Assembly (NCBI GenBank): GCA_963969365.1 | Contig: OZ017757.1 | Location: forward strand, 992,001 to 1,056,000 | DNA from: Asterochloris sp. CNOR1 | Lineage: Eukaryota; Chlorophyta; Trebouxiophyceae; Trebouxiales; Trebouxiaceae | Length of the DNA stretch: 64,000 bases | Reading direction: 5' to 3' | In this document: one piece after another, positions 30,746-42,900 of the stretch | Layout: every line of letters begins with the position of its first letter | Position numbering within the stretch: position 1 is the first letter of the stretch | Made by a program: the position numbers and the translations under genes | Notes under the pieces: model-generated | Told to the model about the DNA's origin: nothing | The model's database searches: none | What the model saw: the letters and a program-made list of their open reading frames with translations, nothing else

Positions 30746-31646
30746 CTAAGAGGAGCTGCAGTAGTAGCTGGTACCACTTGAGCTGTTGTTAAGCAAAGAG
30801 CTGGGTCCTATGCTGGCTGCACCAGAGGCTCCCACTGCACAGGGCACGACAATAGCAATGGGGGGCACATGAATGTGAAATTTGTGGTGGAAGACTGGCA
30901 GGTCTGCATCTGCTGATATGAACAGCGTGGTGTTCTTCTTCAGGGTGCAGTCTTTTAGGATCTCTGTTTCGGATGACGCAGTCCCGGCAGTGGAATCGAA
31001 CACCACAGAGGTGACAAGTGTGCTGTTGCCTCTGCGCTTGATTGCCAGCACTTGTGCAGTGTCTGAGGCCAGCAGGGTCAGGCCACTGACTGTGTTGTTG
31101 TACAGCAGGCCGACGTTAGTGTTCTCAAGAGTCAGGCCTATGTAGTTGGGGTTGTCAATGCCTGCAGCAGGTGTCATTGGTCAGGCTTGTGCTATAAATT
31201 CCTTGGCAAGCAAGTGGTAAGGCCGGGCGGAGGCTTAAGACTTACTGATATTTAGGGGGATGGTTGTCTGCATGCCATTACTGAACAGGCCACCACCACT
31301 GGTGACAGTCATATTTGTGGGTGATCCGGTCGTGAAGCAGAAGCTGCAGGCATCTGGTCAGTCAATGGGCGAGGCTCACTGTTTGCTGCTGATACACGGA
31401 ACCTGAGCAGCATGCAGTGGTTCAGGCAACTGTTCAAAACGGCCCTCCTGAAAGGGACTGCACCAGCTGCAGCAGGAAGCTTGCTGGGTTGTCTTGCCTT
31501 GGCGTGCGCGGAATGAGAAAGAAGCACAGCAGGAAGATGATCACTGCCAGGCAGACCACGGTCCAGATCGTGCAGCACAACGCGCGCAGGCACGTGCCAC
31601 AGCAGCTATAGCAGCAGCCGCCCCGTCGCTGCGCCTTGGGGCTCAT
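30746..31646 (-). CDS. LEA2-domain (NDR1/HIN1-like) membrane protein
   Basis: Small membrane protein with a LEA14-type (LEA_2) fold. Exon 1 from 31,646 starts MSPKAQRRGGCCYSCCG, with many cysteines, followed by one hydrophobic segment (VVCLAVIIFLLCFFLI) and then IPRTPRQDN. A very short exon near 31,400 (FRVSAAN) and one at about 31.35-31.25 kb (FTTGSPTNMTVTSGGGLFS; TTIPLNIS) lead to the last exon (31,161-30,746) with NPNYIGLTLENTNVGLLYNN, the signature of the domain. The layout (cysteine-rich cytosolic end, one membrane span, beta-sandwich) matches plant NHL proteins, usually linked to stress and the plasma membrane. Exon joins between 31.6 and 31.35 kb are approximate. Function beyond the family is not known. 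Confidence 0.82.
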
Positions 31647-33914
31647 ATTGCCTGCAAAGGTGAGGGCGGGCAGAGGGGTGTCACTGATGCAACCTTAACG
31701 GTGCAAGGAGTGGTGGGCAGATGCTCCAGAAAGGCGAGCTGATACAAGTCAGCCAAGCTGAGACTTCAGATGTATTGAGCTCAGTCCAGCACAGCTCTTC
31801 CATGCGTCATCTGCTGTCAGGGATGTGAAGGTGCAGCATAGCTTGCCTGAGGCCTGATAGTACATGGTGGAGTCGCCTTGGAAAGGAGCTAGGACAGCCA
31901 GCCTGCAGCAATGGGAGAGAGTGCAGTGAGAGAGCATCCAGCTGCCCTCATGACAAAGTGATGTGGGCTGCAATGAGTTGGGCCACAGCAATGTCCGGCT
32001 GTGTGCATCAGGTAAAGGGATACAGCAGGGCTGTGCAGGGCCTGTAGCGGGCAAGGCACTCACATCAGAGTTGGTTAGGCAGCAGTTGAACGCCATGCAT
32101 GAAAGCTATTCTGTTTGTGAACTGTTGCAGGCAAGGAGCACTGAGAAGTGTCAGGTCCCTTGAGAGCCCAGACATGATGGCCAGGGCACCCTCAAGATGA
32201 TGATACATCGGTGCAACATGGCTTGCCTGGAGGCGTACACTCAGCCTGCACCGACTGCTAGCCTGCTTCCTGAATGCGTTTGCAAGCTTTTCCGTTTCCG
32301 TCGATCATCTGGCGTCAGAGGAGTCATATGATTCATACTTTCACGGTGCTTGTGGCTTCTCTGAATGACTGTCATCACACTTTGGGTCGATGTTCACAGT
32401 GTAAAACACTGTGGTCTGGGACAAGTGCCCGTTCTCTGCTGCATTTGCCTCAAATTGCACTCCAACTGTTTAAGAATGATGCTGACCGCAGTCATATGCA
32501 GTCAGCATTTTATTTGGGGTGACGTCTGTTCAACATGGTCCAACCTAGAGAAACTTCAGTGTGCTCCCCTGGGTTCGGGTGCAGCAACCAGGATCCAGAT
32601 TCCCTCATGTGTAGTAGGTCTCACTCGTGGCGTCTGCATCGCAGCGGGGTCATTCTCCGCAGCTGCAGCATGCGTCTGATGCTGCTGCTGGATGCGGTGG
32701 CACAGCCAACTTCAAACATCAGGTCAGGCCGTTGGCTTGATCTGCAAGCTCCATGGCAGGCCTCAGCTGTTGTAATCTTGCTGTCTGCAGCAAACTGGAG
32801 GTGCAGCAGCTTAGCCTTGTCGAGGCCTTGCGCAAGCATGGTGCTGAGAGCTGGTGGAGATGTGTGTGTGATCCTTCCCATGGGACCTCTGCTTCTGACA
32901 GGGTCTTGGGCTGCTTGCAGCCATGACAGGGCACTTTGTTTTGCTGGCACACATCCTCAGCTATGCAGATGCAGCAGGGCAGGTTACACATCAGGTGCAT
33001 GCTCATCATGGGAGTTTGCATGAAGCTGGCCTCTGTGACAAGGCAGGCTGATGACTGCCTTAGGTGATGATGGCTAACATACAATGACCATCGCGAAAGG
33101 CAATGCTTCACATGCTGCCCTTTTGGCATATCATATAAACAATGGTCAAGTTGCAAGGCAAACTACTTGGTGCTGAACATCTGTCTCTGACCCATGGCCC
33201 GCAGCTCAATGGGGAGCCATTGGGCAGCTTCCTCGTGACACAAGGCGGAAAAACGCCAGGCTACATTTCAAGGTTCGCCCACCAGCGGATCGGCATGCCC
33301 GAATGCTTCCATTGCATACTCGTTCAAGTGTCATTCAACGTGGAGTCCTTGTAGGACCACCACTATGCGAAGGTCTGCGCAGCAATGCTCAATGTCAGTC
33401 CTGTGCAACCCCAGTGCCATTGAGAGCCACTGCCAGGCTGCCCGAGAGACAGAGCAACCTTATTGCTGCAGAGTCAGGGAGGACAGCAAGGCGACTCCAG
33501 ATCCGTCAGCCGTTCAGGCCAGCCTGTGATGGCAGCACTCAGCTTGCTCCATTGTCACTGGCTGCAGTGAGCGACATAGCAGCAGCAGATTTCGCAATCT
33601 GACATCCTACAAGGCAAGCAGAACCACACCCATCTACATCCCGGAGCTAAGGCTTGACCCACTTCAAATCCCACCGCGACAACAGCCACAGGGGGCCAGG
33701 ATAGCATGCGTGTGTCAGACATGAAAAGGTAAGTCACCTGCCGCCAACAAGGTAGCGCTATGCAGGTGTATCTGTGTGTGCTAGGCAGGCATCGCCCCCA
33801 CTGGTCTGCTGGGCAGCCTCTGGGTGTGTAACGGGCTGTTGAAGTGCAGCCTGACATGCGGGCCCTGTCTGCAGCCATACCAGCTGACTGATGCAGTGCA
33901 GAATTGAGCCCATG
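31647..33914. other. 2.3 kb region without a recognised gene
   Basis: Lies between the divergent LEA2-like gene and the large PPR gene. A few open frames exist, for example minus 32,950-32,621 with LDKAKLLHLQFAADSKITTA and a cysteine-rich frame over 33,156-32,719, but none matches a family I know and none has a convincing set of splice signals. Promoters of both flanking genes should be here. Confidence 0.4.
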
Positions 33915-36900
33915 CAGTCATCGCATCTGAAGGGAGTTGTGCTCTGCTGCAGCCTCAGCCAGGCGCTGCATGGCGCCAGGGAGGGGACTGGCGAGGTCAG
34001 GAGGCTTCTCATGAGCACCACCTTCCGCCCCAGGCTACCAGGTCAGCTCAAGGGTTGGCTGTGCATGGTGTGAAGCTGGCACCAGCTCTCAGTCCCCTTG
34101 CAGAGCAGCACTGCTAGCACGGCCGCAGCTGAGGGACAGCCAGAGGGTGCACGAGCACATGCAGTAAATGGCCGCCACTTTCGCGGCACTGCATACAAGC
34201 TTGTCTGCAGGAGGCCACAGGTGCATGTCAAGGTTGCTGCTGAGCCTGTGCTGTTGTTGTGCCCCGCAGGCCTCACAAAGATGGTCAGCAAGCTGTCAAA
34301 GGAAGGAGCATACAAGAAAGGGCTCGAGGTGAGAAAGCACAACAAGTGGCAGCTGTCCAGCAAGGCGCCACTCAGAGCCCTGCTGCAGGTGCATAGGCAT
34401 GCCATTAACGCAACAGCTTCAGGCCTGTGGTCAGGGACCCTCAGCAACAGGGTGAAGCACCGTCAGCCTTGTGCTTCTGAGTACCTGCCATGTCTCACTG
34501 CTACAGTTGCATGGGGGATAGCGGATACAGTCTTGGAGATGACACCATTCAGCCCCCCCTGCCTGCAGGTGTACCATACCCTGATCCACATGGGCATCAT
34601 GCCAGACACGGCCATCACCAACTCTGCGATCTCGGCCTGTGACAAGGGTGAGGCTGGCACCAGATCTGAGCAGCATTGCCGGCGATCTGCTGAGGTGGAC
34701 AGTCCAGCCCATTGTGATTAGTTTGTGTTGATCATGCGGGATGAGCTTCCTTGCCCTGCTGAGGTGACTTCCATTGCTCTGATTGGAATCAGTCCCTGGT
34801 GGCTGCAGGCGGCCAGTGGCAGTCAGCTCTGGCCATCTTCAACTCCATGACCGAGCTGGGCCTGAAGCGGGACGCCATCACTTATTCCAGCCTCATCAGT
34901 GCCCTGGCTAAGGGCAAGCAGTGGGTGATTGCACTCAAGGTGAGCTGCTTCTCAGCCAGGCTTGAGTTGTCACAGGACTGAGGTAGCGCTCAGCAGTGGC
35001 TCACATTACCCTTGCTGTTCTACTCTAAGAGCCCCCTTGGTGCTGAGTCTCACTGCCCAGCTTCAGTGTCTGCTCAATGTATGCTCAGGTGCTGCCGGCC
35101 TTGGCACATTGCACATACCTGCTGCCGCAGGCGTTCAACAATATGCAAGTGCGGGGCGTCGAGGCAGACGTCGTCACCTGCTGCAGCTTGATTTCAGCAC
35201 TGGAGCGTGGCGGGCAGTGGCAGCTCGCAGGTCAGTTGCGGTGAAGAGCCACGCAAGTCTGCGTTTCTTGTGCCACCAACAGGCTTTTGCCTGCTGAGCA
35301 CTGTCTGTATATGGGATGCGGGAGGGGCTGCTTCCTTCTGTCAGCATTGCTGTGAGCATCCACAGCCTGGCACAGACTCAGTGCGCCAGCACCGGCTGGC
35401 TTGCTCTCTGGTCATGGGGCGTTGTTACTGCGCAGCCTGCTGTCATGAGTGAGGTGCCCCAAAACATTCCTGTGTCTGTAATGCAAGAGCTTGCCGGCCA
35501 CCCCACTGCACTGCCCTGCCTAGCATGGCAGCTCTTCTGAGATGTGCTGGGGGCAGGACCCAGACCTGCGCTGCCTTTCTTGACAACCTTTGTGACGACA
35601 CACATGCCTGTTCCCTACCCTGCAAGTGAGCTGTCCTTCATGTCTTTAGCCTGAGCAAAAGTGAGCAAGGGCTGCAGCCTGGCTGCTGCCGCCCCGCAAC
35701 GCTGTGTGCTGACCAGCGCCCATGCGGCCTGCCCTGCAGAGCAGCTGTTCTTCCAGATGTGCGCAGCCAGCGGGCCAGAGCTCCGCAGGGCTCGGGGCCT
35801 CTCCGTGACGCAGCTGCTGCAGGCGCCAGCCAAGCTGCCTGCCATCACCCTCACCGAGGCACTGCCTGCACCTCCCAGTGAGCCAGCCACAGCACTCCTT
35901 TGCCCTTTGCGTCACAACCCCAAGACTATGGCATCATGTCAAGCCCTGTCCCTTGCCTGTTGCACATCAGCATGATGCGGCCTTGCATGCACTCTCTTGC
36001 GCACCATCTCTGCACTGTTCCGGCACCTTACTGCAACAAACTGCACAGCAAGTCCTGGAGACACTGCAGGCCGGTCTTCTGTGACAATTACACCTGGAGA
36101 AGTGCACCCCACAAGTCTGCCTGTCAGCTTTCTGCGCTGTGAAGCCACACAGCTGGCGCTGGGTAGCAGAAGAGGCAACTTTCTCGTGTGCAATGCTTGC
36201 ATGATCTGGCTCATGTTGCTGGTGCAGCTCAGGGCGCAGAGACAGCAGGCCAGGCAGCTGAACCTGCTGCCGCCCCGACCAGCGGCGCGCGGCTGGGGAG
36301 CAGCTCCCAGATCCAGCTGATGGCAGCCCAGCGCCTGGGGTGCCAGATGGCAGAGGCCACCCCTCTGGCTGCTGAGGTCTGCTCCGGAACACATGACGCC
36401 ATGCCCCTGGAGAGCAGGGGTGACTCATTTTCCAGCGACGGCAGCTCTTGGGGCCTGGACAAGGCAGTGAGCGGCGGCCCCAACAGTGCTGTGTCAGACA
36501 CAGGCCCCAGCCTGCTGCAGTGGCAGGGTGGCGCCGTGGGCGGTGGCCCCCTGACCACAATCCAAGAGAACAGGCACCTGGCCGCAAATGAGAGCGGGGG
36601 CGCCGTCCGCACGACGGCAACTGGAGCTGCGGCCCCTCTGCGGCAGCAGGGTGACGGGCAGCATATGAACCCAGCCCTGCTGTCCTCTGCTGGCTCTGCG
36701 GCCAGCTGGGGCGAGGAGGCGGCCCTGAGCCCCTCGCAGACCCCGCGGGACCGGAGCCCTGGGGACAAGGCGGAGCGCCAGGACCCCGCTGCCAGCAAGC
36801 CCCTGGCCAAGGCTGTGACCAGCGCCCGCCCTGGCACCCCAGGCATCGCGCTGCACAGCCACCAGGACCTGGCAGCCACCGCCGCAGGCCTGCTGCAGGG

Positions 36901-39900
36901 GCTGCGCATCAGCAACAGCAGCGAGCCTGCTGCCAGCACCGAGCTGGGCCAGCGCGTGAGCACTGCCTCGAGGCTCACAGCCCTAGGCAGCGGCATGGGC
37001 AGGGGGGTTGTGCCCTTCCACGCTGCATCTGACAGTGCAGTGCCCCAGCAGATGACTGAGGCCCTCGCCCAGCACCTGGCGGCAGCAGCTGGCGCCATGG
37101 CAGGCGCCGACGCCGACCAGAGCTCGATGGCAGGCTCAGCCAGCCAGGCGTCCCTCCCGAGCACTTCAACGACGCCCCAGCTGCGCTTCATGGACGTCTC
37201 ACGCATCGCCCCCAACAGAGTGTGCTGCAATGCGCTGCTGGCAGCCTACGCTCGTGCTAAACCTCCGCAGTGGCGCAAGGTAAGTCTGGTGCTTTCTGCA
37301 GTGCGGTATGCTTCACTGGCCTTCCAAGCAGGGAGTGTTAAGCCGGTGCCTGCAGCGATGAGGGCTGCTGTGTCAACCCGCCAGTGGCCTGAGCACTGGC
37401 AAAGCCTTCCCAACGCGGAATAGTAGGCCAGTGCCTTCAGCGGGGAGTGGTAGCCAGTGCCTTCAGCAATGCGGGCTGCTACGATGCCCTGCTGGCGGCT
37501 TGTGTGTGCGCAAAGCCTCCGCAGCGGGCCAAGGCAGGCCAGTGGCTTGTTCTGCCAGAGGTTTTGCTGCCACCGGGTACGCTGTGTAAAGCCCTGCTGG
37601 CTGTGTATGCGCAGGCCAAGCTGCCTCAGGACCGAAAATGGATAGCACTGTTGCAACAGTAGTTGCTGCAACATCTGCTGCAGGCAGCCCAATGCACACA
37701 TGAGCACAGCTGGGTGCAAAGTTGACTGTTTATAGCTGCAGGTGTCGTCACTGCACCAAGCAGTCACACATTCCCAGCCCCTTAGCCTCTGCATTCAGCT
37801 CTGTCTACGTGCATGCACTGCCAGTCCACATGCTGCATGGACCTGCCTGCAGGGTCTGGCACTCCTGGAGGCCATGCGCACAGCTGGCGGCGAGGTGATG
37901 CCTGACACCGTCTCCTACAATACAGCCCTCAAGGCCTGCGGGAATGCCATGCAGCTGCAGGAGGCTCTGGAGGTGAGGTCTGGCGACAGCCAGAAGGGCA
38001 TCTGTTTTTACCCTCTGGAGCTTAGGGGCAGCGTAGTCAGACATCCGCTGCCAGCCTGCACCAAGTGCTGCCCATTGCGTGCCTCACAGGATTGCAGCTG
38101 TGCGGCACCCAACTCAACACATGAACCAATGATGACCGAAAGGTGGCAAAAGCCACAATGGCGCAGACCCTGGGTCTCACTTGAGGTGTCTGGCTGCTGC
38201 CTCAAGCGTCTGTGTCATCTCCAAAGTTCCTCACTCGAGCTCAGTTCCTGATTGAGCAGCACCTCAGGTCACCATGAGGTTGGTGTGCCAGCCTTTGAGA
38301 TTGTCACGAAAACGGCACAACACCACCAACACTGCTGACGCCTCAGCACTGACCTTGTTGGCCTGGCTGCAGCGTACAGGAGGTGACCAGCTGCCTGTGC
38401 ATCTTGTCCCAAAACTGACATAGCTTTGGATGATATCTAGCGTCGTCCCAAAACAGGTATCTGTTTTGGCAGGACGGCAGGAATGATCTGCAGTGCTGTG
38501 CCAGCTTCGGGACAAGATGAACAGGCAGTTGGTCATTCAGTCCAAAGCAAAACATCCAAAATCTTGGTACAGCACCAGCAACCTGGGGCTCCTGGCTGCA
38601 GGTGTACAAAACGATGGTCAGCTGCCACGTGGAGCCCAGCATTACCACCTTTGGCACTCTCATTTCTGCAGCCAGCAATGCCAACGACTATGCAGTGGTC
38701 AAGGAGGCAAGCCTCGGCTGCAACACACCTTGTGCTGCCCTGCATTCTAGCAAGCCCTGCAGATCTCTGCAGCCCTGAGGCCCCTTCGGACAGCAAGCTG
38801 CCAAATTCCTCCTGCTTGCTGATGTTGATGCCTTACACTGCTTGATGTTTCCTGGTGCCTCTGGTTTGAGGGCATGTTCTTGAATGCGTCAGGAGGCAGT
38901 CTAGTTGTTGTGTCCAGCTGCTGCTGCTTTTGCGCAATGTACTAGACTGCTTGGACACGGCCGCCCTGGTGTGCTTGTGCACTAATTAGGTGGCTCCTTG
39001 GCCGCCAGATACTGTAGACTGCTGCAGACGCTGTCTGACCCACACAGGCTGCACCTCTGGCCATGCTTCTCAGGTCATGTCACCACAAGAAGCCATGCTG
39101 CAGGTCTACAGTCTTCTGCTCACGTTGCACCGTGTCACTTGGCATTGCTGACCTGGCCACTGGGCGCACTGTAGCATCGGTCTGGCCAACTGTATTCTGT
39201 CAAAATGCCTGGCCACTGCAGATGTGCATGTGTCCGCCTGTCATGGTGCTCATCTGGCCAACTCCTGCAGTCAATGCTGCCGCAGGTATGGAATTGCCTG
39301 CAGCGTTCATCCCTGGACATCAACACTGCCTGCATGAACGCCTTTGTCTCAGCCCTCATCAAGCAGGTGAGCTCAGTCTGCGTTCAACCCTTGTCAAGCA
39401 GGCGGGCTGTCTGCTGCTTGTTTGACCCCAACAGTTTCCTGGTGCTCATGCAGCATGCTGCCACACTGCATCTGATTGCCTGCCATTAGCAAGCTCCTTC
39501 CAAGCTGGGGACACTGCTGCTAAAGAGCAGCTCCGTCATGGCCAGCCCCCACATCTATGCTGGGCAAAGCATTTGCACCGACTGACCAGATGGCTGACTC
39601 TAGCTGCAAGAGTCATGCAGCACCATGTGCAGCCCTGGACATGATGACGCCATGCACTCCCCTGTTTGCTGTGAGAGCATGCGTCCAGCCCTGTCCTGGC
39701 TCGTCCTGTGAAGGAGCCCCCTGAAGCTGCAGGGTGAGTGGGACGAGGCCAGGACCCAGCTACGCGCCTTGCTCAAGCCCAGTAGCCGTGTGCGGCCCTC
39801 TGTGGTAACATTCAACACAATCATGGCAGCCTTTATGCGCCATGGACTCTATGATCAGGTCAGCAGCAAGATGCCGCCTGCTGTTTCAGCTGATACACCT

Positions 39901-42900
39901 GCAGCGTTTTTTACAGGGGAGTATACAGATTGGCAGCAGCGCACTGCTGGCCACTGGTCCCACAATAGACTGTAGGCCTGTAAGAGCAATGCAAGAGCAC
40001 AAGGTTGCTCCCGTTTGCGGCTTTGAGCTGGAGCTCTGCAGGCTCGCCCCTGTGCCCACCACCTGAAGCTCGTCACGCCGCATTGCTGGGCTCTCAGCAG
40101 AGGGCCTGCATGCACTCTTGTACACGCCTTTTGGGCTGCAGGTCAAGACTATAGCTATTGACACATGCCATTTGTCGAGCCTCTCTAGACCACTGCCCTC
40201 TGCTTTTCAGCCCGAAGCAGCATCCCTGCTGCAGGTCACATATGTCTTTGATGACACTCACCAGCATCAAAAAGAACTACTATGGTCTGACAGCATCTGA
40301 CTGAGGTGCTACTTTCATGCAGGTCAAGGATGTGTTTGACGACATGTACCAGGCAGGCCTGCAGCCCAGCTGTGTGACCTACAACACCTTGATCACCGCC
40401 CACGCCCACCAGGGCAACTGGCAGGCCGCCCTGCAAGTCCTGCAGCACATGTGCCGGCCGCAGGTGTCCCCATACTCTGGCAAACTAGGCTCTGCATACG
40501 ATATGTGCCTCGCCTCACATGCAGCAGCATCTGCAATGCAAGCAGTGACTCTGCTGGGGTAACAGCTGCATCTGGTCACGTCCTGAGCCTGGGCAGTTCC
40601 TAAAGTTTCCAACCCCCAGCATTACGCCGGGTGTGGGCTGCTCATGTACTGGACAGTCTATGTTGCCCTGGTCAGCTGGAGCCATGTTCCACTGACTGGC
40701 TGAGACTGCTCAATAATCATTTGCCAGCGTCGTGGCATCATTAGATGTGCATATTTGTTGTGTTCGTGCACCACGACGTCTTTTCTTGTGAACAGGGCCA
40801 CATCCTGTCTGCCCGCCTGCACAGCGGCAAGATGGTATGAACAAGCCCACAGGTTGTGCACTGCACTGCCTGGCCCTCCTTGGCTAAGCAGCCTCCTCTC
40901 TCCCTGTCTGCAGAGCAACATTGTGGCCAACCTTGAGAGCCACGACGCCACGTCCTGCACTGTACCCTCCCTCATGCTGACTGCCAGTGCTCCCTCTCTC
41001 CCCACCTGCAGAGCAGCAGCCTAGCCAACCCCCTGGGCTACACTGCTGTGCTGACAGCCATGCACTTCCCTTACCCCAATGTTTCATGCTGCCCCACCAA
41101 ACTGGTCCCTGTCCACCCTGCTGCAGGGCGGCATCATGGCCGACCTCCTGAGCCATGATGCCAGCGCTGGTAATGCACCATTTCGGCCCTGCTCCCTGGT
41201 TGACACTGCTCCCTCCACGGCTTCCTGCAAGGCAGCAGCATGGCCAGCACCACGTGCTCTGCCCTGCCCCTGCCCTTCACCCCTGCTTGAGACTGTCCCG
41301 CATGCCTCCGCCTGCACAGGGGCAGCCTGACCCACAATCACATGCACAGGTGCATTCACCAATGGTGGCCTCCTCCCTGGTTGAAACAGTTCCCTGTCCC
41401 ACCCCGACTGCAGAGCAGCAGCAGGGCCAAACCCCTGAGCTGCAATACTGTGCACCCGGTCATGCACAGGTGTTCCATGCTCCCTGGCTGAGATGTTGTC
41501 CCTTCCTCATCGTCCTGCAGAGCAGCATCATGGTCAGTGCCTTGAGCTGTGCAGTGTCCTTCACTTCACCCCTGGCTGAGACTGCTCCCTGTTCCACCCC
41601 GCCTGCAGAGCAGCAGCATGGCCAACACCATGAGCTACAACGCTGTGCTGGCGGCCATGTCCAAGGCAGCCCCCTCAGCCCCGCCGGCCGAGCAGGCTGC
41701 CATCGCGCACCAGGCCAAGCTGCTGTTCCACCAGATGCGCCGCCTGCCGGGGGCGTTCCCTGATGGGACAACCTACAGCACCCTGGTCAACGCCCTGGCC
41801 AGGAGTGGGGACCACGCCAGCGCGCTGGAGGCCCATGACCAGATGCTGCAGCAGGTACGGGATTGGGGTGAAGGGGAAAGCATGGGGCGTTTCGCTGCAG
41901 GTGCGGGCTGGGGGGCAATGAGGGCTACAGCTTGCTGCAGCAGGTGCAAGGTAGGATGTGGTAGTGGATAAGCCTGAAGGTGCTGCACAAGGTGGTCACA
42001 GTGTGTGCAGGCTGCAGCCAGGGTCTGCTGAGGGTGGGTCAGTGCACCTTGCTGATGTGGGTCCGATAGGGCAGCCTCAGCCCTCTGAACCTGCCAGGTC
42101 GGCGCTGCGCTCATCTCTGCTTGCTGTCGAACCTCCAGCATCAGCCTGTGTGCCCACGTGCCAAGCATGCCCAGTCTTTCGATGTGCATCCATCTGCGTG
42201 TTTGTTGCTGCTGTGCCTAGGCAACATGTGAGACTGCCGCCTTGAGGCACCACATTGTCTGCATGGTTTCTTCAAAGCAGAGGGATGCTACCTGCCTAGT
42301 CACAATCATAATGCCTCAGCATTGCCAAGCCTGCTTGTCAGCAGCAGCATGCATCTTAATGACATGAACCAGCGTCTTGCCTCAGGCATGTCAGGCCTGC
42401 TTGTTCACAGTTGGCATGGTTGTCATCTGCTCGTGCGCCTGCCCGCAGGGCCACAACCAGGATGCCTCAGCCGTGTCAGGCCTGATCATTGCCTGCGCCA
42501 GCAGCGGGCAGCTCAAGCGCGCCTGGCAGACGTGGCTCATCCTGACAGCCAAGGGCCTGGGGCCTGACCTGGTGGCCCACAACACGCTGCTGGCTGCTCT
42601 GGCAGCTGCAGGGGCCGCTGCAGAGGCGCTAGAGGTGTACAGGAGCATGAAGGTTGGAGAGGTGAGGGCCTTGGCTTACATGACCTCTTGCTGGCCATCT
42701 TTGGGTACAGGTGCACTTGCTGCACAGCTTAGTTCTTGCATTGTGCTGCCAGCAGCTGTGCCTGCCAGAGAGGCCGCCGCCCAGCCTATGCCAGGCTGCA
42801 GGCACTTCAGCTGTCATGCTATGCAGCAATCTCAGTCTAGGTGCCATCCAGTCCATATGGTTGCACCTCTGGGCGTCGCACTGATTGCCCCTTCTGCTTG

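Noticed and set aside
32621-33156. Overlapping minus-strand open frames between the LEA2-like and PPR genes
   Set aside because: No family match, a cysteine-rich composition typical of chance frames here, and no consistent splice sites; not called as a gene.
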